Shown here: one piece after another, positions 27,883-37,096 of the stretch
Numbering within the stretch: position 1 is the stretch's first letter
Layout of the letters: every line of letters begins with the position of its first letter
Assembly (NCBI RefSeq): GCF_001682385.1
Contig: NZ_CP016210.1
Location: 496,001 to 560,000 of the forward strand
Source: Azoarcus olearius
GTDB lineage: Bacteria; Pseudomonadota; Gammaproteobacteria; Burkholderiales; Rhodocyclaceae
Direction of reading: 5' to 3'
DNA length: 64,000 bases
Translations under genes and position numbers: made by a program
The notes under the pieces: model-generated
Seen by the model: the letters and a program-made list of their open reading frames with translations, nothing else
What the model was told of the DNA's origin: nothing
Database searches by the model: none

Positions 27883-28732
27883 CCGTCTTCCCCTCTACGG
27901 CCGCCTGATGCGGCTGGACAAACCGATCGGCTCGCTGCTGCTACTGTGGCCCACGCTGTGGGCGTTGTGGCTGGCCGCCGACGGCAAGCCACCGCTGCAC
28001 GTGCTGGTGATCTTCACGATCGGCACCGTGCTGATGCGTTCGGCCGGCTGCGTGATCAACGACTACGCCGACCGCGACTTCGACGGTCATGTCGAACGCA
28101 CCCGCAACCGCCCGCTCGCCACCCGCGCGGTGAGCACGCGCGAGGCGCTGGCGCTGGCGGCGGGGCTGTCGGCGTTGTCCTTCGTGCTGATCCTGCCGCT
28201 CGATCCGCTGGTGATCTGGCTGTCCTTTCCGGCGCTGTTCCTCGCCGGGAGCTATCCCTTCACCAAGCGCTTCTTCGCGATCCCGCAGGCCTATCTCGGC
28301 ATCGCCTTCGGCTTCGGCATCCCGATGGGTTTCGCCGCGGTGCAGGGCGACGTGCCGCTGATCGCGTGGGTGATGCTGCTCGCCAACATCTTCTGGGCGG
28401 TGGCTTACGACACCGAGTACGCGATGGTGGACCGGCCCGACGACCTCAAGATCGGCATCAAGACCTCGGCGATCACTTTCGGCCGCTTCGACGTGGCGGC
28501 GGTGATGCTGTGCTACGCGGTGGCGCTCGGCCTGCTCGCCTGGGTAGGCGCGCAGGCGGGGCGCGGCGCGCTCTACTTCGCGGGTCTGGCGGTTGCGGCC
28601 GGTATGGCGCTGTACCACTACACGCTGATCCGCCACCGCGAACGGGCCCCGTGCTTCAAGGCCTTCCGCCACAACAACTGGCTGGGCGCGGCGGTGTTCG
28701 CCGGGCTGGCGCTGGACTACCTGATCGGCTGA
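27869..28732 (+). CDS. ubiA: 4-hydroxybenzoate polyprenyltransferase
   Basis: This integral membrane enzyme attaches the polyprenyl chain to 4-hydroxybenzoate in ubiquinone synthesis. It has 287 aa with about nine membrane helices. Both Asp-rich motifs are present: NDYADRDFD at residues 64-72 (NDxxDxxxD) and [12 protein letters not shown] for the second. [14 protein letters not shown] is the usual N-terminal signature. It overlaps ubiC by 14 bases and converges on the large oxidoreductase gene. Confidence 0.95.
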   Translation: MTLSDRLPLYGRLMRLDKPIGSLLLLWPTLWALWLAADGKPPLHVLVIFTIGTVLMRSAGCVINDYADRDFDGHVERTRNRPLATRAVSTREALALAAGLSALSFVLILPLDPLVIWLSFPALFLAGSYPFTKRFFAIPQAYLGIAFGFGIPMGFAAVQGDVPLIAWVMLLANIFWAVAYDTEYAMVDRPDDLKIGIKTSAITFGRFDVAAVMLCYAVALGLLAWVGAQAGRGALYFAGLAVAAGMALYHYTLIRHRERAPCFKAFRHNNWLGAAVFAGLALDYLIG

Positions 28733-28751
28733 TCCGCTCGCGCGGGCGCCG

Positions 28752-28795
28752 AAAAAGACATCGCCGGCGGCGGGGTGACCCGCGGCCGGCGATGT
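28752..28795 (-). terminator. Intrinsic terminator of the giant oxidoreductase gene
   Basis: ACATCGCCGGC (28758-28768) pairs perfectly with GCCGGCGATGT (28785-28795), with extra pairing inside the loop (GCGGG/CCCGC). The plus-strand A-run at 28752-28756 gives a U-tract directly after the hairpin for the leftward transcript. It lies 35 bases beyond the stop of the minus-strand gene and may also end ubiA transcripts. Confidence 0.75.
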
Positions 28796-28829
28796 GCGTT
28801 TACGTGGCCGCCCGCGCGGCCCCGGGGGC

Positions 28830-31800
28830 TTACAGCAGCACGCGTTCGATGCCGCCGCTGTTGGCCTTGGCGACGTAGTCGGGCATCCAGTTGTCGCCGA
28901 GCAGATGCTTGGCGACCTCGACCACGATGTAGTCCGGCTCCACGCCGCCGGCGTCGTCGGCGTAGCGGTGCAGGCCCTGCAGGCAGGCCGGGCAGGAGGT
29001 GAGGATCTTGGTCGGCGCGGTGGGCTGGCTTTCGCGCAGCTTGGCGACGCCCTTCTCGATCTCTTCCTGCTTGCGGAAGCGCACCTGGGTGGAGATGTCC
29101 GGGCGCGCGACCGCCAGCGTGCCGGATTCGCCGCAGCAGCGGTCGTTGAGATCGACCCGGGTGCCCATCAGCGCGTTGGCCACCTTGATGCCGGAATGCA
29201 CCTTCATCGGGGTGTGGCAGGGCTCGTGGTACATGTAGTTCACGCCCTGGATGCCTTCCAGCTTGACGCCCTTTTCCATCAGGTACTCGTGGATGTCGAG
29301 CAGCCGGCAGCCGGGGAAGATCTTCTCGAATTCGTACTTCTGCAGCTGGTCCATGCAGGTGCCGCAGGACACGATCACCGTCTTGATGTCGAGGTAGTTC
29401 AGCGTGTTGGCGACGCGGTGGAAGAGCACGCGGTTGTCGGTGGTGATCTTCTGGCCCTTGTCGTCCTCGCCGGCCGAGGTCTGCGGGTAGCCACAGCACA
29501 GGTAGCCCGGCGGCAACACGGTCTGCGCGCCGACGTGGTAGAGCATGGCCTGGGTGGCCAGCCCCACCTGGCTGAACAGGCGCTCCGAGCCGCAGCCGGG
29601 GAAGTAGAACACCGCTTCCGAGTCGCCATTGACCTTCTGCGGGTCGCGGATCACCGGGATGACCTTGTCGTCCTCGATATCCAGCAGCGCGCGGCTGGTG
29701 CGCTTGGGCAGCTTGCCCGGCATCGGCTTGTTGATCAGGTGGATGACCTGGGCCTTGATCGGCGCCTTGCCGAGCGTGGCCGGCGGCGCCTTCACCTGCG
29801 GCTGCACCAGGCCGAGCGATTTGCCGACCTTGTGGGCGAAGCGCTGCGCCTTGAAGCCCCATTCCAGCATGCCGGTGCGGATCAGCTTGATCGTCGCCGG
29901 GTCCTTCACCGTCAGGAAGGCCATCGCCGCGGCCTTGCCGGGGTTGAACGACTTCTTGCCCTGCTTGCGCAGCAGGTTGCGCATCTTGATCGAGACGTCG
30001 CCGAAGTCGATGTCCACCGGACAGGGCTTTTCGCACTTGTGGCAGACCGTGCAATGGTCGGCGACGTCCTCGAACTCGGCCCAGTGCGCCAGCGACACGC
30101 CGCGGCGGGTCTGCTCTTCGTAGAGCATGGCCTCGACCAGCAGCGAGGTGCTGAGGATCTTGTTGCGCGGCGAGTACAGCAGGTTGGCGCGCGGCACATG
30201 GGTGGAGCACACCGGCTTGCACTTGCCGCAACGCAGGCAGTCCTTGATGTCGTGCGCGATCTCGCCGATCTCGGTCTGCTCCATGATGAGGGACTCGTGC
30301 CCCATCAGGTTGAAGCTCGGCGTGTAGGCGTTGTCGAGGTTGCCGCCCTTCATCAGCTTGCCGCGGTTGAAGCGGCCTTCCGGGTCGACCTTCTGCTTGT
30401 AGGCCCAGAAGTTGGCCATCTCGGCGTCGGTGAGGTAGTCGAGCTTGGTGATGCCGATGCCGTGCTCGCCGGAGATGACGCCGTCCAGGCTGCGCGCCAG
30501 CGCCATGATGCGGTCGACCGCGCGGTTGGCGGTCTGCAGCATCTCGTAGTGGTCGGAGTTCACCGGGATGTTGGTGTGCACGTTGCCGTCGCCGGCGTGC
30601 ATGTGCAGCGCCACGAACACGCGGCCGCGCAGCACCTGCTTGTGCAGTTCGGCAATGCGGGCGAGCACCGGGCGGAACACCACGCCGTCGAAGATCTTGT
30701 CCAGCCGCGGCTTGAGTTCGGTCTTCCACGACACCCGGATGGAGTAGTCCTGCAGGCGGTGGAACAGGCGCGGATTGGCGGCGCGGTTGGAGAGTTCGCC
30801 GGCGACGATGCCGTAGGCGGCGAAGCGCGATTCCGCTTCTGCCAGCGGCAGGTCGAGGTTTTCCAGCAGCCATTCCCAGCGCAGCCGCACCGCTTCGACG
30901 TAGTTGAGCGCGGCCTCGCGGCGGTCGCCGATGAGTTCTTCGGAGGCGAGGTTGGCATCGCCCTGGTCGAGCGGCAGCTCGCCGCGCAGGAAGCCGGCCA
31001 GCGTGTCGCATAGTTCCAGCTTGTTCTGGATCGACAGCTCGATGTTGATGCGCTCGATGCCGTCGCAGTAGTCGCCCATGCGCGGCAGCGGGATCACCAC
31101 GTCTTCGTTGACCTTGAAGGCGTTGGTGTGGCGCGAGATCGCCGCGGTGCGGGAGCGCTCCAGCCAGAAGCGCTTGCGCTGCTCCGGCGACACCGCGATG
31201 AAGCCTTCGGCGCCGCGCACATTGGTCATGCGCACCACTTCGGAGGCGGCGGCCATCACCGCGTTCTCGTCGTGGCCGACGATGTCGCCGATCAGCACCA
31301 TCTTGGGCCGGCCGTGGCGCTTGGCCTTGGTGGTGTAGCCCACCGCCTTCACGTAGCGCTCGTCGAGGTGTTCGAGGCCGGCGAGCAGCACGCCCGCGGC
31401 GTTGCCGGCACCGCCCGGCTTGAAGTAGTCGGTGATCTCGACGATGGCCGGCACCGCCTCGCGCACCTGGCCGAAGAATTCCAGGCAGACGGTGCGGGTG
31501 ACCGGCGGCATCTTGTGCAGCACCCAGCGCGCCGCGACGATGAGGCCGTCGGTGCCTTCCTTCTGCACGCCCGGCACGCCGCCGAGGAACTTGTCGGTGA
31601 CGTCCTTGCCCAGCCCGTCCTTGCGGCAGGCCGCGCCCGGCATCGCGAGGATTTCCTCGCCCAGCGGCTTGTAGCTGATGCCGTCGAAGCGGCGCAGGCG
31701 GAAACGCACGGTTTCCTGCTCGTGGATCTTGCCGAAGTTGTGGTCGAGGCGTTCGACTTCCAGCCAGTTGCCGTCCGGCGTGACCATCTTCCACCACGCC

Positions 31801-32699
31801 AGGTTGTCGAGCGCGGTGCCCCACAGCACCGCCTTCTTGCCGCCGGCGTTCATCGCGATGTTGCCGCCGATGCAGGAGGCCGAGGCCGAGGTCGGGTCGA
31901 CCGCGAACACGCGGCCGGCGGCCGAGGCCGCTTCCGACACCCGGTCGGTGACGACGCCGGCGCCGGTGCGGATGGTGGCGTAGGGCGCGGCCATCGGCTT
32001 GCCGTCGGCGTCGGGCAGGGCGATGTCCTCGACCGCGCTCATCGCCAGCAGCTTCTCGGTGTTGATCACCACCGAATTGGCGTCCAGCGGTACTGCGCCA
32101 CCGGTGTAGCCGGTGCCGCCACCACGCGGGATGATGGTCATGCCGAGTTCGATACAGGCGCGCACCAGCGGCGCCATTTCTTCCTCGGTGTCGGGGTAGA
32201 GGACCACGAAGGGGTATTCGACGCGCCAGTCGGTAGCGTCGGTGACGTGCGACACGCGGGCGTGGCCGTCGAAGCAGATGTTGTCGCGGCGGGTGAGGCG
32301 GCCGAGCGACTTCAGCACCGCCTTGCGCTTGCGCGCGCTGTCGTCGAACCAGCGCTCGAAGTCGGCGACGGCCTCGCGCGCGCGGCCGATCAGCAGGGCG
32401 ACGCGGTCGTTGCCCTGGCGGCGCTTCTCGACCTCGCTGACGCGGTGGTTGAGCGCGCCGACCAGCGCCTCGCGGCGCTCGCGGCTGGCGAGCAGGTCGT
32501 CTTCCAGGTAGGGATTGCGCCGCACCACCCAGATATCGCCCAGCACTTCGTACAGCATGCGGGCCGAGCGCCCGGTGATGCGTTCGCTGCGCAGTTCGTC
32601 CAGAACCGACCACGCCTCGGCGCCGAGCAGGCGGATGACGATCTCGCGGTCGGAGAACGATGTGTAGTTATAGGGGATTTCACGCAGACGTTGGGTCAT
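28830..32699 (-). CDS. Giant FAD-linked oxidoreductase with Fe-S and CCG domains (DUF3683-type)
   Basis: This single polypeptide of 1289 aa combines parts that are usually separate subunits. An N-terminal region of about 150 residues resembles DUF3683. A PCMH/FAD-binding-4 domain follows (about 160-330, with [11 protein letters not shown]), then a FAD-oxidase C-terminal domain (about 500-770, [24 protein letters not shown]). Two [4Fe-4S] motifs come next ([11 protein letters not shown] near 820 and [11 protein letters not shown] near 888). It ends with two CCG domains (PGCGSERL near 1036; HEPCHTPMK near 1161, with CCGESG). This is a GlcD/GlcF or D-lactate-dehydrogenase-like layout in one chain. 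The substrate is likely a 2-hydroxyacid such as D-lactate or glycolate, with electrons passing to quinone. No clear Shine-Dalgarno sequence precedes the ATG at 32699. Confidence 0.9.
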   Translation of the reverse strand: MTQRLREIPYNYTSFSDREIVIRLLGAEAWSVLDELRSERITGRSARMLYEVLGDIWVVRRNPYLEDDLLASRERREALVGALNHRVSEVEKRRQGNDRVALLIGRAREAVADFERWFDDSARKRKAVLKSLGRLTRRDNICFDGHARVSHVTDATDWRVEYPFVVLYPDTEEEMAPLVRACIELGMTIIPRGGGTGYTGGAVPLDANSVVINTEKLLAMSAVEDIALPDADGKPMAAPYATIRTGAGVVTDRVSEAASAAGRVFAVDPTSASASCIGGNIAMNAGGKKAVLWGTALDNLAWWKMVTPDGNWLEVERLDHNFGKIHEQETVRFRLRRFDGISYKPLGEEILAMPGAACRKDGLGKDVTDKFLGGVPGVQKEGTDGLIVAARWVLHKMPPVTRTVCLEFFGQVREAVPAIVEITDYFKPGGAGNAAGVLLAGLEHLDERYVKAVGYTTKAKRHGRPKMVLIGDIVGHDENAVMAAASEVVRMTNVRGAEGFIAVSPEQRKRFWLERSRTAAISRHTNAFKVNEDVVIPLPRMGDYCDGIERINIELSIQNKLELCDTLAGFLRGELPLDQGDANLASEELIGDRREAALNYVEAVRLRWEWLLENLDLPLAEAESRFAAYGIVAGELSNRAANPRLFHRLQDYSIRVSWKTELKPRLDKIFDGVVFRPVLARIAELHKQVLRGRVFVALHMHAGDGNVHTNIPVNSDHYEMLQTANRAVDRIMALARSLDGVISGEHGIGITKLDYLTDAEMANFWAYKQKVDPEGRFNRGKLMKGGNLDNAYTPSFNLMGHESLIMEQTEIGEIAHDIKDCLRCGKCKPVCSTHVPRANLLYSPRNKILSTSLLVEAMLYEEQTRRGVSLAHWAEFEDVADHCTVCHKCEKPCPVDIDFGDVSIKMRNLLRKQGKKSFNPGKAAAMAFLTVKDPATIKLIRTGMLEWGFKAQRFAHKVGKSLGLVQPQVKAPPATLGKAPIKAQVIHLINKPMPGKLPKRTSRALLDIEDDKVIPVIRDPQKVNGDSEAVFYFPGCGSERLFSQVGLATQAMLYHVGAQTVLPPGYLCCGYPQTSAGEDDKGQKITTDNRVLFHRVANTLNYLDIKTVIVSCGTCMDQLQKYEFEKIFPGCRLLDIHEYLMEKGVKLEGIQGVNYMYHEPCHTPMKVHSGIKVANALMGTRVDLNDRCCGESGTLAVARPDISTQVRFRKQEEIEKGVAKLRESQPTAPTKILTSCPACLQGLHRYADDAGGVEPDYIVVEVAKHLLGDNWMPDYVAKANSGGIERVLL

Positions 32700-32735
32700 T
32701 GGCGTACCGGGCAAACTGCTGCAGGGGAACCCGCG

Positions 32736-32741
32736 ATTCTA
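32736..32741 (-). promoter_or_regulatory. Possible -10 box of the giant oxidoreductase gene
   Basis: On the minus strand TAGAAT lies 37 bases before the ATG, inside the 122-base gap that separates this gene from the RidA-like gene. A -35 box is not obvious. It would allow transcription independent of the upstream YqaA/RidA-like pair. Confidence 0.35.
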
Positions 32742-32821
32742 TCGAACCGCAGTGCAACACGCAGCAGAAATCAAGACCTTATGTGGGGTGCGGGCTTGTT
32801 GCGCAGCGCCCGGGGAGGGTT

Positions 32822-33175
32822 TCACGCGACGGCCGCGGTGAGCGCGATCTCGATGCGCCAGCCGGCTTGCGCCAGCCCGGCCACGCGCACGCACGCCCGC
32901 GACGGCGCCTCGCCGGGCGGCAGCCAGGCTTCCCAGGCCGCGTTCATCGCGTCGTAGTCCGCCATGTCGGTGAGGTAGACCGTGGCCATCAGGATGCGTG
33001 CCTTGCTGCTGCCGGCGTCCATCAGTTGCCGTTCCAGGCTGGCGAAGATCTCACCGGCCTGGGTAGTGACGTCGCCGCCGGTGCTGCTCGGCACCTCGAC
33101 GAGGTAGACCGTCTGGTTGTGGATCACTGCGTCGGCATAGCGGGCGGTGACGCCCTTGCGCACGATGGGCTGCAT
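32822..33175 (-). CDS. RidA/YjgF-family protein, divergent member
   Basis: This 117-aa protein of the YjgF/YER057c/UK114 fold is only distantly related to the RidA at 24831. It starts MQPIVRKGVTARYADAVIHN and has QAGEIFASLERQLMDAGSSKARILMATVYLTDM. It ends with SRACVRVAGLAQAGWRIEIALTA, where an Arg and Glu equivalent to the RidA active-site pair can be seen. The loop between them lacks the usual LP motif. The function may be imine hydrolysis or ligand binding. It lies 44 bases downstream of the YqaA-like gene and is probably cotranscribed with it. Confidence 0.85.
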   Translation of the reverse strand: MQPIVRKGVTARYADAVIHNQTVYLVEVPSSTGGDVTTQAGEIFASLERQLMDAGSSKARILMATVYLTDMADYDAMNAAWEAWLPPGEAPSRACVRVAGLAQAGWRIEIALTAAVA

Positions 33176-33219
33176 CGTTGTCTTCCGGGGGAGGGGACCG
33201 CCCAGTATACCGCCGCCGC

Positions 33220-33633
33220 TCAGCCCAGCAGCCAGGCGATCGCGGCGTAGCGCGCGCCCTTGCCGATCGCCATCCAAAGCAGGCAGGGCAGCCACGGCAG
33301 GCGCAGCAGGCCCGCGCCGGCGCATAGCGCGTCGCCGATCAGCGGCACCCACGACAGCAGCAGGCTGAGGCTGCCATAGCGCCGCACCAGCGCCAGCCGC
33401 GGCGGCACTTCCTTGCGCGGCAGCAGGCGCCCGAGCAGGTAGGTGCTCATGCCGCCCAGGGTGTTGCCCAGCGTCGCCGCCGCGAGCGCAGGCCATAGCA
33501 ACTGGGGGCTGGCGAGCAGCAGTGCGGCGAAGGCCGCTTCCGAACCGCCGGGCAAGACAGTGGCGGCCAGCAGGGCGCTGATGAACAGGGCGCCGAGCGT
33601 GGTGGCCGGCTCAGCTGCGGCGATCAGTTCCAT
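33220..33633 (-). CDS. YqaA-family membrane protein (VTT/DedA-related)
   Basis: This small inner-membrane protein of 137 aa has about four hydrophobic segments. GGSEAAFAALLLASP, the GNTLGGMSTYLLGR segment and the RYGSLSLLLSWVPLIGDALCAGAGLLR block are typical of the YqaA subgroup of SNARE-associated/DedA-like proteins. DedA relatives act in lipid or ion transport across the membrane; the role of YqaA is not established. It is divergent from psiF and shares with it a 135-base promoter region. Confidence 0.82.
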   Translation of the reverse strand: MELIAAAEPATTLGALFISALLAATVLPGGSEAAFAALLLASPQLLWPALAAATLGNTLGGMSTYLLGRLLPRKEVPPRLALVRRYGSLSLLLSWVPLIGDALCAGAGLLRLPWLPCLLWMAIGKGARYAAIAWLLG

Positions 33634-33658
33634 GCCGGTGCGGCGGCGTCGACAATGA

Positions 33659-33695
33659 CCATGTCATTGACATGGAAATATGACAAATGCAGAAT
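33659..33695 (+). promoter_or_regulatory. psiF promoter with overlapping 17-bp palindrome
   Basis: TTGACA (33667-33672) and CAGAAT (33690-33695) are 17 bases apart, a good sigma-70 promoter pointing at psiF. CCATGTCA-T-TGACATGG (33659-33675) is a perfect palindrome covering the -35 box, as expected of a repressor operator. TGACA-type repeats are present, but spacing between direct TGTCA/TGACA copies is 12-13 bases, not the 11 of a Pho box. Confidence 0.6.
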
Positions 33696-33768
33696 CCGGC
33701 GCGTTCCGCCGTTGTCCTCAGGGATCCTCGTCGAGGGTCTTTCCATAGTCATTTCCAGGAGAGTTGCA

Positions 33769-34203
33769 ATGAAGAAACTGTTGTCGGCGTTTGCGCTGGC
33801 CGTGTCCTGCACCGCCATGCTGCCCGCCGAGGCGCAAGCCAATCCGCAGCACGAAAGGATGAGACGCTGCAGCCAGGAAGCCAAGGAACAGACCCTGAAG
33901 GGCGACGAGCGCAAGGCCTTCATGAGCACCTGCCTGAAGGGCAAGCACGACACCGGTACGGAAACCGCCACGGCGCCGGCCAAGCCTGCAGCGAAAGCCG
34001 CTGCAGCCAAGCCTGCCGCCGAGAAATCCGCCGCCGACAAGACGAGCACGGCGAAACCGGCCGCAGCCGACAAGGTGGCCGAGGCGGATGCCGCACCGGT
34101 TGCACAGCGCAGCAAGATGAAGACCTGCAACCAGTCGGCGACCGAACAGTCGTTGAAGGGCGATGCGCGCAAGGCCTTCATGAGCGAGTGCCTGAAGGGC
34201 TAG
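33769..34203 (+). CDS. psiF: PsiF-repeat periplasmic protein
   Basis: This secreted protein of 144 aa has a signal peptide (residues 1-24, cleavage after AEAQA). Two PsiF repeats follow: MRRCSQEAKEQTLKGDERKAF with STCLKG, and MKTCNQSATEQSLKGDARKAF with SECLKG. Each has paired Cys likely to form a disulfide. They are joined by an Ala/Lys-rich linker of about 50 residues (TAPAKPAAKAAAAKPAAEKS), longer than in E. coli PsiF (106 aa). The family is named for phosphate-starvation induction, but its molecular role is unknown. CCAGGAGAG precedes the ATG. Confidence 0.88.
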   Translation: MKKLLSAFALAVSCTAMLPAEAQANPQHERMRRCSQEAKEQTLKGDERKAFMSTCLKGKHDTGTETATAPAKPAAKAAAAKPAAEKSAADKTSTAKPAAADKVAEADAAPVAQRSKMKTCNQSATEQSLKGDARKAFMSECLKG

Positions 34204-34227
34204 GTGCGCCGCTGCGGTATGGCGTGC

Positions 34228-34265
34228 CCGGCGCCCGCGACGGTGGTGACCGTCCGCGGCGCCGG
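34228..34265. terminator. Long hairpin between convergent psiF and FHA genes
   Basis: CCGGCGCC-CGC-GACGGT pairs with ACCGTC-(C)-GCG-GCGCCGG around the loop GGTG. The stem is about 16 bp with one bulge and lies in the 79-base gap between the two stops. No T-run follows, so termination is likely but not certain. Confidence 0.5.
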
Positions 34266-34282
34266 TTCCGTCGCGGGAAGAC

Positions 34283-35149
34283 TCAGACGATGTCGAAGAA
34301 GACGAGATCGCGCTCGATCTCGTTGGCGGAGAAGCCGCAGCCGATGCGGCCCGGGCCGGACAGCACGATCTCGTCGTCCTTGACGCAGCGTTCGCCGACG
34401 CCGTCGATGGAGACGAAGCTGCCGTTGGTGCTCTGGTCGATGAGGATGAAGCCTTCGCGGCGCCGCTCGATGCGCGCATGCTGGCGCGACGCGCGGGCAT
34501 CGATGATCACCACGTCGTTGCCGAGTTCGCGTCCGAGCAGCAACACCGGGCGTTGCTCTTCGACGAACAGGATTTCCTGCTGGTGGCGCAGCCGAAGGCG
34601 TTGCGAGACGCGCGCGCTGGGCGGTACCGAGGTGACCAGCCCGACCCGCTGGCCGATCGCGTAGACCGGCCATTCCAGCTTGTCGAGATCGGCGTCGTGG
34701 ATGGCTTCGGTGCCGGCGAAATGGCGCGTAGAGGCCGACAGCAGCATGACCGCGGCCCCGCTTGCCAGCGCCTGACCCGGTCTGGACAGCGACGCCAGCC
34801 GCCGCGCCACATCGAAGCCTTCGCCGGTTGCGCTGTCACCCTCGGCCGCGCCGTAGTGCAGGCCGATGCGCATGGTGAGGCGCGTGCCACTGACCGGCGG
34901 CAGGCTCAGGACCCGTTCCAGCATCTCGCAACTTGCCAGCACGGCCGCATCGCAGCGTTCGAAAACGACATCGACGTGGCCGTCGGCGCGCGCGACGATC
35001 GTGCCGCCATTGCCTTCGATGGCGCGGTCGATGCGGTTGAGGCAGCGCTCGACCGCGTGGCCGGCCTCGGTTGCGCCCAGGCGTCCGACAAGCCGGTCGT
35101 GGCCAAGCACTTCGGCGACGAGCAGGCACAGATTTCTTCGATCGGACAT
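34283..35149 (-). CDS. Degenerate class III cyclase-like plus FHA-domain protein
   Basis: This cytoplasmic protein has 288 aa. The N-terminal part (about 1-165) resembles adenylate/guanylate cyclase catalytic domains (TRLTMRIGLHYGAAEG, FDVARRLASLSRPGQALASG). The first metal-binding Asp position reads AEVLGH, so it is Glu, and the second motif is ADGHVDVVF instead of GDG-type. The C-terminal part (about 195-280) is an FHA domain with LLGRELGNDVVI, the phosphothreonine-site residues ASRQHARIE and DQSTNGSFV. It may sense a nucleotide and bind phosphoproteins rather than make cyclic AMP. It is separated by 96 bases from ttcA upstream. Confidence 0.8.
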   Translation of the reverse strand: MSDRRNLCLLVAEVLGHDRLVGRLGATEAGHAVERCLNRIDRAIEGNGGTIVARADGHVDVVFERCDAAVLASCEMLERVLSLPPVSGTRLTMRIGLHYGAAEGDSATGEGFDVARRLASLSRPGQALASGAAVMLLSASTRHFAGTEAIHDADLDKLEWPVYAIGQRVGLVTSVPPSARVSQRLRLRHQQEILFVEEQRPVLLLGRELGNDVVIIDARASRQHARIERRREGFILIDQSTNGSFVSIDGVGERCVKDDEIVLSGPGRIGCGFSANEIERDLVFFDIV

Positions 35150-35245
35150 GGTGGCGTTATTGTTGTGGAGCGGGTAGGCCGGTGTCGGCGCTGCGGCTCA
35201 TGATGATCAAATGATGACGGGCACGCAAGCCGAAATGGCAACGGT

Positions 35246-36181
35246 CTATGTCGCGCTGCGGTCCCCGTCGTCGTCGGCGCGCCGCAGGGTGATCGGCGCC
35301 GCGGCCGCGGGCAGTTCCGGCGGGTCGAACACGGTATCGCCTTCACCCACCCGGGTGTCACGGGTGAGGCCGACGAAGTCGAACAGCGCGCTGTCCGACA
35401 GGTGCGACGGCACCACATTGCGCAGCGAGGTTGCGAGCGATTCGATGCGTCCGGGGTAGTCCCTGGCCCAGCCTTGCAGCATCGTCTTGATCTGCTTGCG
35501 CTGCGCGTTTTCCTGCGAGCCGCACAGGTTGCACGGGATGATCGGGAAGTCCATGCCGCGCGCGAAGCGCTCGATGTCGTTTTCGGTGCAGTAGGCGAGC
35601 GGGCGGATCACGACGTGCTGGCCGTCGTCACTGACCAGTTTGGGCGGCATGGCCTTGATCTTGCCGCCGAAGAACATGTTGAGGAAGAGCGTTTCCAGCA
35701 TGTCGTCGCGGTGGTGACCGAGCGCGATCCGGGTGGCGCCGATTTCCTTTGCCGTGCGGTAGATGATGCCGCGCCGCAGGCGCGAGCACAGCGAGCAGGT
35801 GGTCTTCCCTTCCGGAATCTTGTTCTTGACGATGGAATACGTGTCTTCGGTGACGATGCGGTACTCGACGCCGATCGATTCGAAGTAGGCGGGCAGCACG
35901 TCGTCCGGGAAGCCCGGCTGCTTCTGGTCCAGGTTCATCGCGACGATGCGGAAATCCACCGGGGCGCGTTCGCGCAGCGCCAGCAGGCAGGACAGCAGCG
36001 TGTAGGAGTCCTTGCCGCCCGACACGCACACCATCACGGTGTCGCCGTCGCCGATCATGTTGTAGTCGGCGATGGCCTCGCCGACGCCGCGCTCCAGCTT
36101 CTTCTTCAGGCGCAGAAAGGTATTGGAATGGCGGGATTCGGCGGCGCTGGGCGCGACGGCAGGCAATGCGGCGGTGTTCAC
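35246..36181 (-). CDS. ttcA: tRNA 2-thiocytidine synthetase TtcA
   Basis: This enzyme thiolates C32 of certain tRNAs using ATP and an Fe-S cluster. At 311 aa it matches E. coli TtcA (311 aa). The PP-loop is SGGKDS (in [14 protein letters not shown]), and the two CxxC motifs are CSLC (in [12 protein letters not shown]) and CNLC (in [14 protein letters not shown]). A TATAAT box (plus-strand 36209-36214) sits about 28 bases before its ATG. The C-terminus after [15 protein letters not shown] is a short acidic and Ala-rich tail. Confidence 0.94.
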   Translation of the reverse strand: MNTAALPAVAPSAAESRHSNTFLRLKKKLERGVGEAIADYNMIGDGDTVMVCVSGGKDSYTLLSCLLALRERAPVDFRIVAMNLDQKQPGFPDDVLPAYFESIGVEYRIVTEDTYSIVKNKIPEGKTTCSLCSRLRRGIIYRTAKEIGATRIALGHHRDDMLETLFLNMFFGGKIKAMPPKLVSDDGQHVVIRPLAYCTENDIERFARGMDFPIIPCNLCGSQENAQRKQIKTMLQGWARDYPGRIESLATSLRNVVPSHLSDSALFDFVGLTRDTRVGEGDTVFDPPELPAAAAPITLRRADDDGDRSAT

Positions 36182-36208
36182 TGGAACTGCTCGGAATGGG
36201 ATGGCGGG

Positions 36209-36214
36209 ATTATA
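36209..36214 (-). promoter_or_regulatory. Possible -10 box of ttcA
   Basis: TATAAT on the minus strand, 28 bases upstream of the ttcA ATG, is a perfect -10 hexamer. The -35 position is GC-rich and does not match. It would separate ttcA transcription from the SDR gene ending 25 bases further upstream. Confidence 0.4.
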
Positions 36215-36238
36215 CGCCCGCGCCCCCGCCCGCCTGCC

Positions 36239-36985
36239 TCAAAGATGGGCACTGCGACCGCCGTCCACCGCCAGGATCTGGCCGGTGACGTAGGGCGCAT
36301 CGACCAGCAGGAAGCGGACTGCACGGGCGATGTCGGCCGGCGCGCCTTCGCGCTGCAACAGCGTGTGGCGGACGATCTGCGCGCGCGCCTCGGCGTCGAA
36401 CTGTGTGTCCTCCGGCCATACGATCGGCCCCGGCGCGACGCCGTTCACCCGTACCGCCGGCGCCAGTTCAACCGCCAGCGCGCGCGTCAGGCCCACCAGC
36501 CCGGCCTTCGCGGTGCAATACAGCAGATAGCCCTTCAGCGGCCGCTCGGCGTGAATGTCCACGATGTTCACGATGCTGCCGGCGCGGCGCGTGAGTTCTG
36601 CCGCGAGCGCCTGGCTGAGGAAGAGCGGACCCTTGAGGTTGGAGCCGACGAGATCGCTCCAGGCCGTTTCGTCGATCGTGCCGAGCGCGGTCGGGAAGAA
36701 GCTGGACGCGTTGTTCACCAGGCCGTCGATGCGACCGAAGCAGTTGAGCGCAGCGGCTGCGACGCGCGCCGGCTCGCCATCCGCAGCGAGGTCGCCGGCC
36801 ACCACCGCGGCGGAGCCGGGGCGAAGGGCGTTCAGCCCTGCAGCCAGCGTCTCCGCCTCGGCTGCAGAGCGGCGGTGGTGGACGATGACGCGCGCGCCGC
36901 TCGCATGCACGAGGCGGGCGATCTCGGCGCCAACGCGGCGTGCGGCGCCGGTGACGAGGATGACGGGGGCTTCTGCGGTGTCCAT
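36239..36985 (-). CDS. Short-chain dehydrogenase, pteridine-reductase-like
   Basis: This NADPH-type SDR has 248 aa. The cofactor motif is TGAARRVGAEIA; the TGxxxRxG form is the pteridine reductase/FolM variant of TGxxxGxG. NNASSFFP follows, the catalytic Tyr and Lys are in YCTAKAG, and IVNIVDIHAERPLKGY precedes them. VRVNGVAPGPIVWPE and the end VTGQILAVDGG are typical. It probably reduces dihydropteridine or folate-like substrates, though specificity is inferred. The start at 36985 is chosen because the upstream frame overlaps the divergent methyltransferase gene. Confidence 0.88.
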   Translation of the reverse strand: MDTAEAPVILVTGAARRVGAEIARLVHASGARVIVHHRRSAAEAETLAAGLNALRPGSAAVVAGDLAADGEPARVAAAALNCFGRIDGLVNNASSFFPTALGTIDETAWSDLVGSNLKGPLFLSQALAAELTRRAGSIVNIVDIHAERPLKGYLLYCTAKAGLVGLTRALAVELAPAVRVNGVAPGPIVWPEDTQFDAEARAQIVRHTLLQREGAPADIARAVRFLLVDAPYVTGQILAVDGGRSAHL

Positions 36986-37061
36986 GGGTCCGCCATTGTC
37001 GGGCCTCGCGGCGTCGCTGCAAACCCCGTTGCCGATTCCGCGGCGGCAGCGCCCCGGGCGA

Positions 37062-37067
37062 TACAAT
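37062..37067 (+). promoter_or_regulatory. Possible -10 box of the MidA-type gene
   Basis: TACAAT lies 30 bases before the ATG at 37097. The surrounding ATACAATGCCG closely resembles the TTACAATGCGG ahead of ridA. No -35 match is visible. Confidence 0.3.
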
Positions 37068-37096
37068 GCCGCCTCCTTCGAAATCCGGCCCGTCCT

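Noticed and set aside
33650-33690. Pho box upstream of psiF
   Set aside because: TGTCA/TGACA copies are present, but direct-repeat spacing is 12-13 bases instead of 11, and the clearer feature is a symmetric palindrome.
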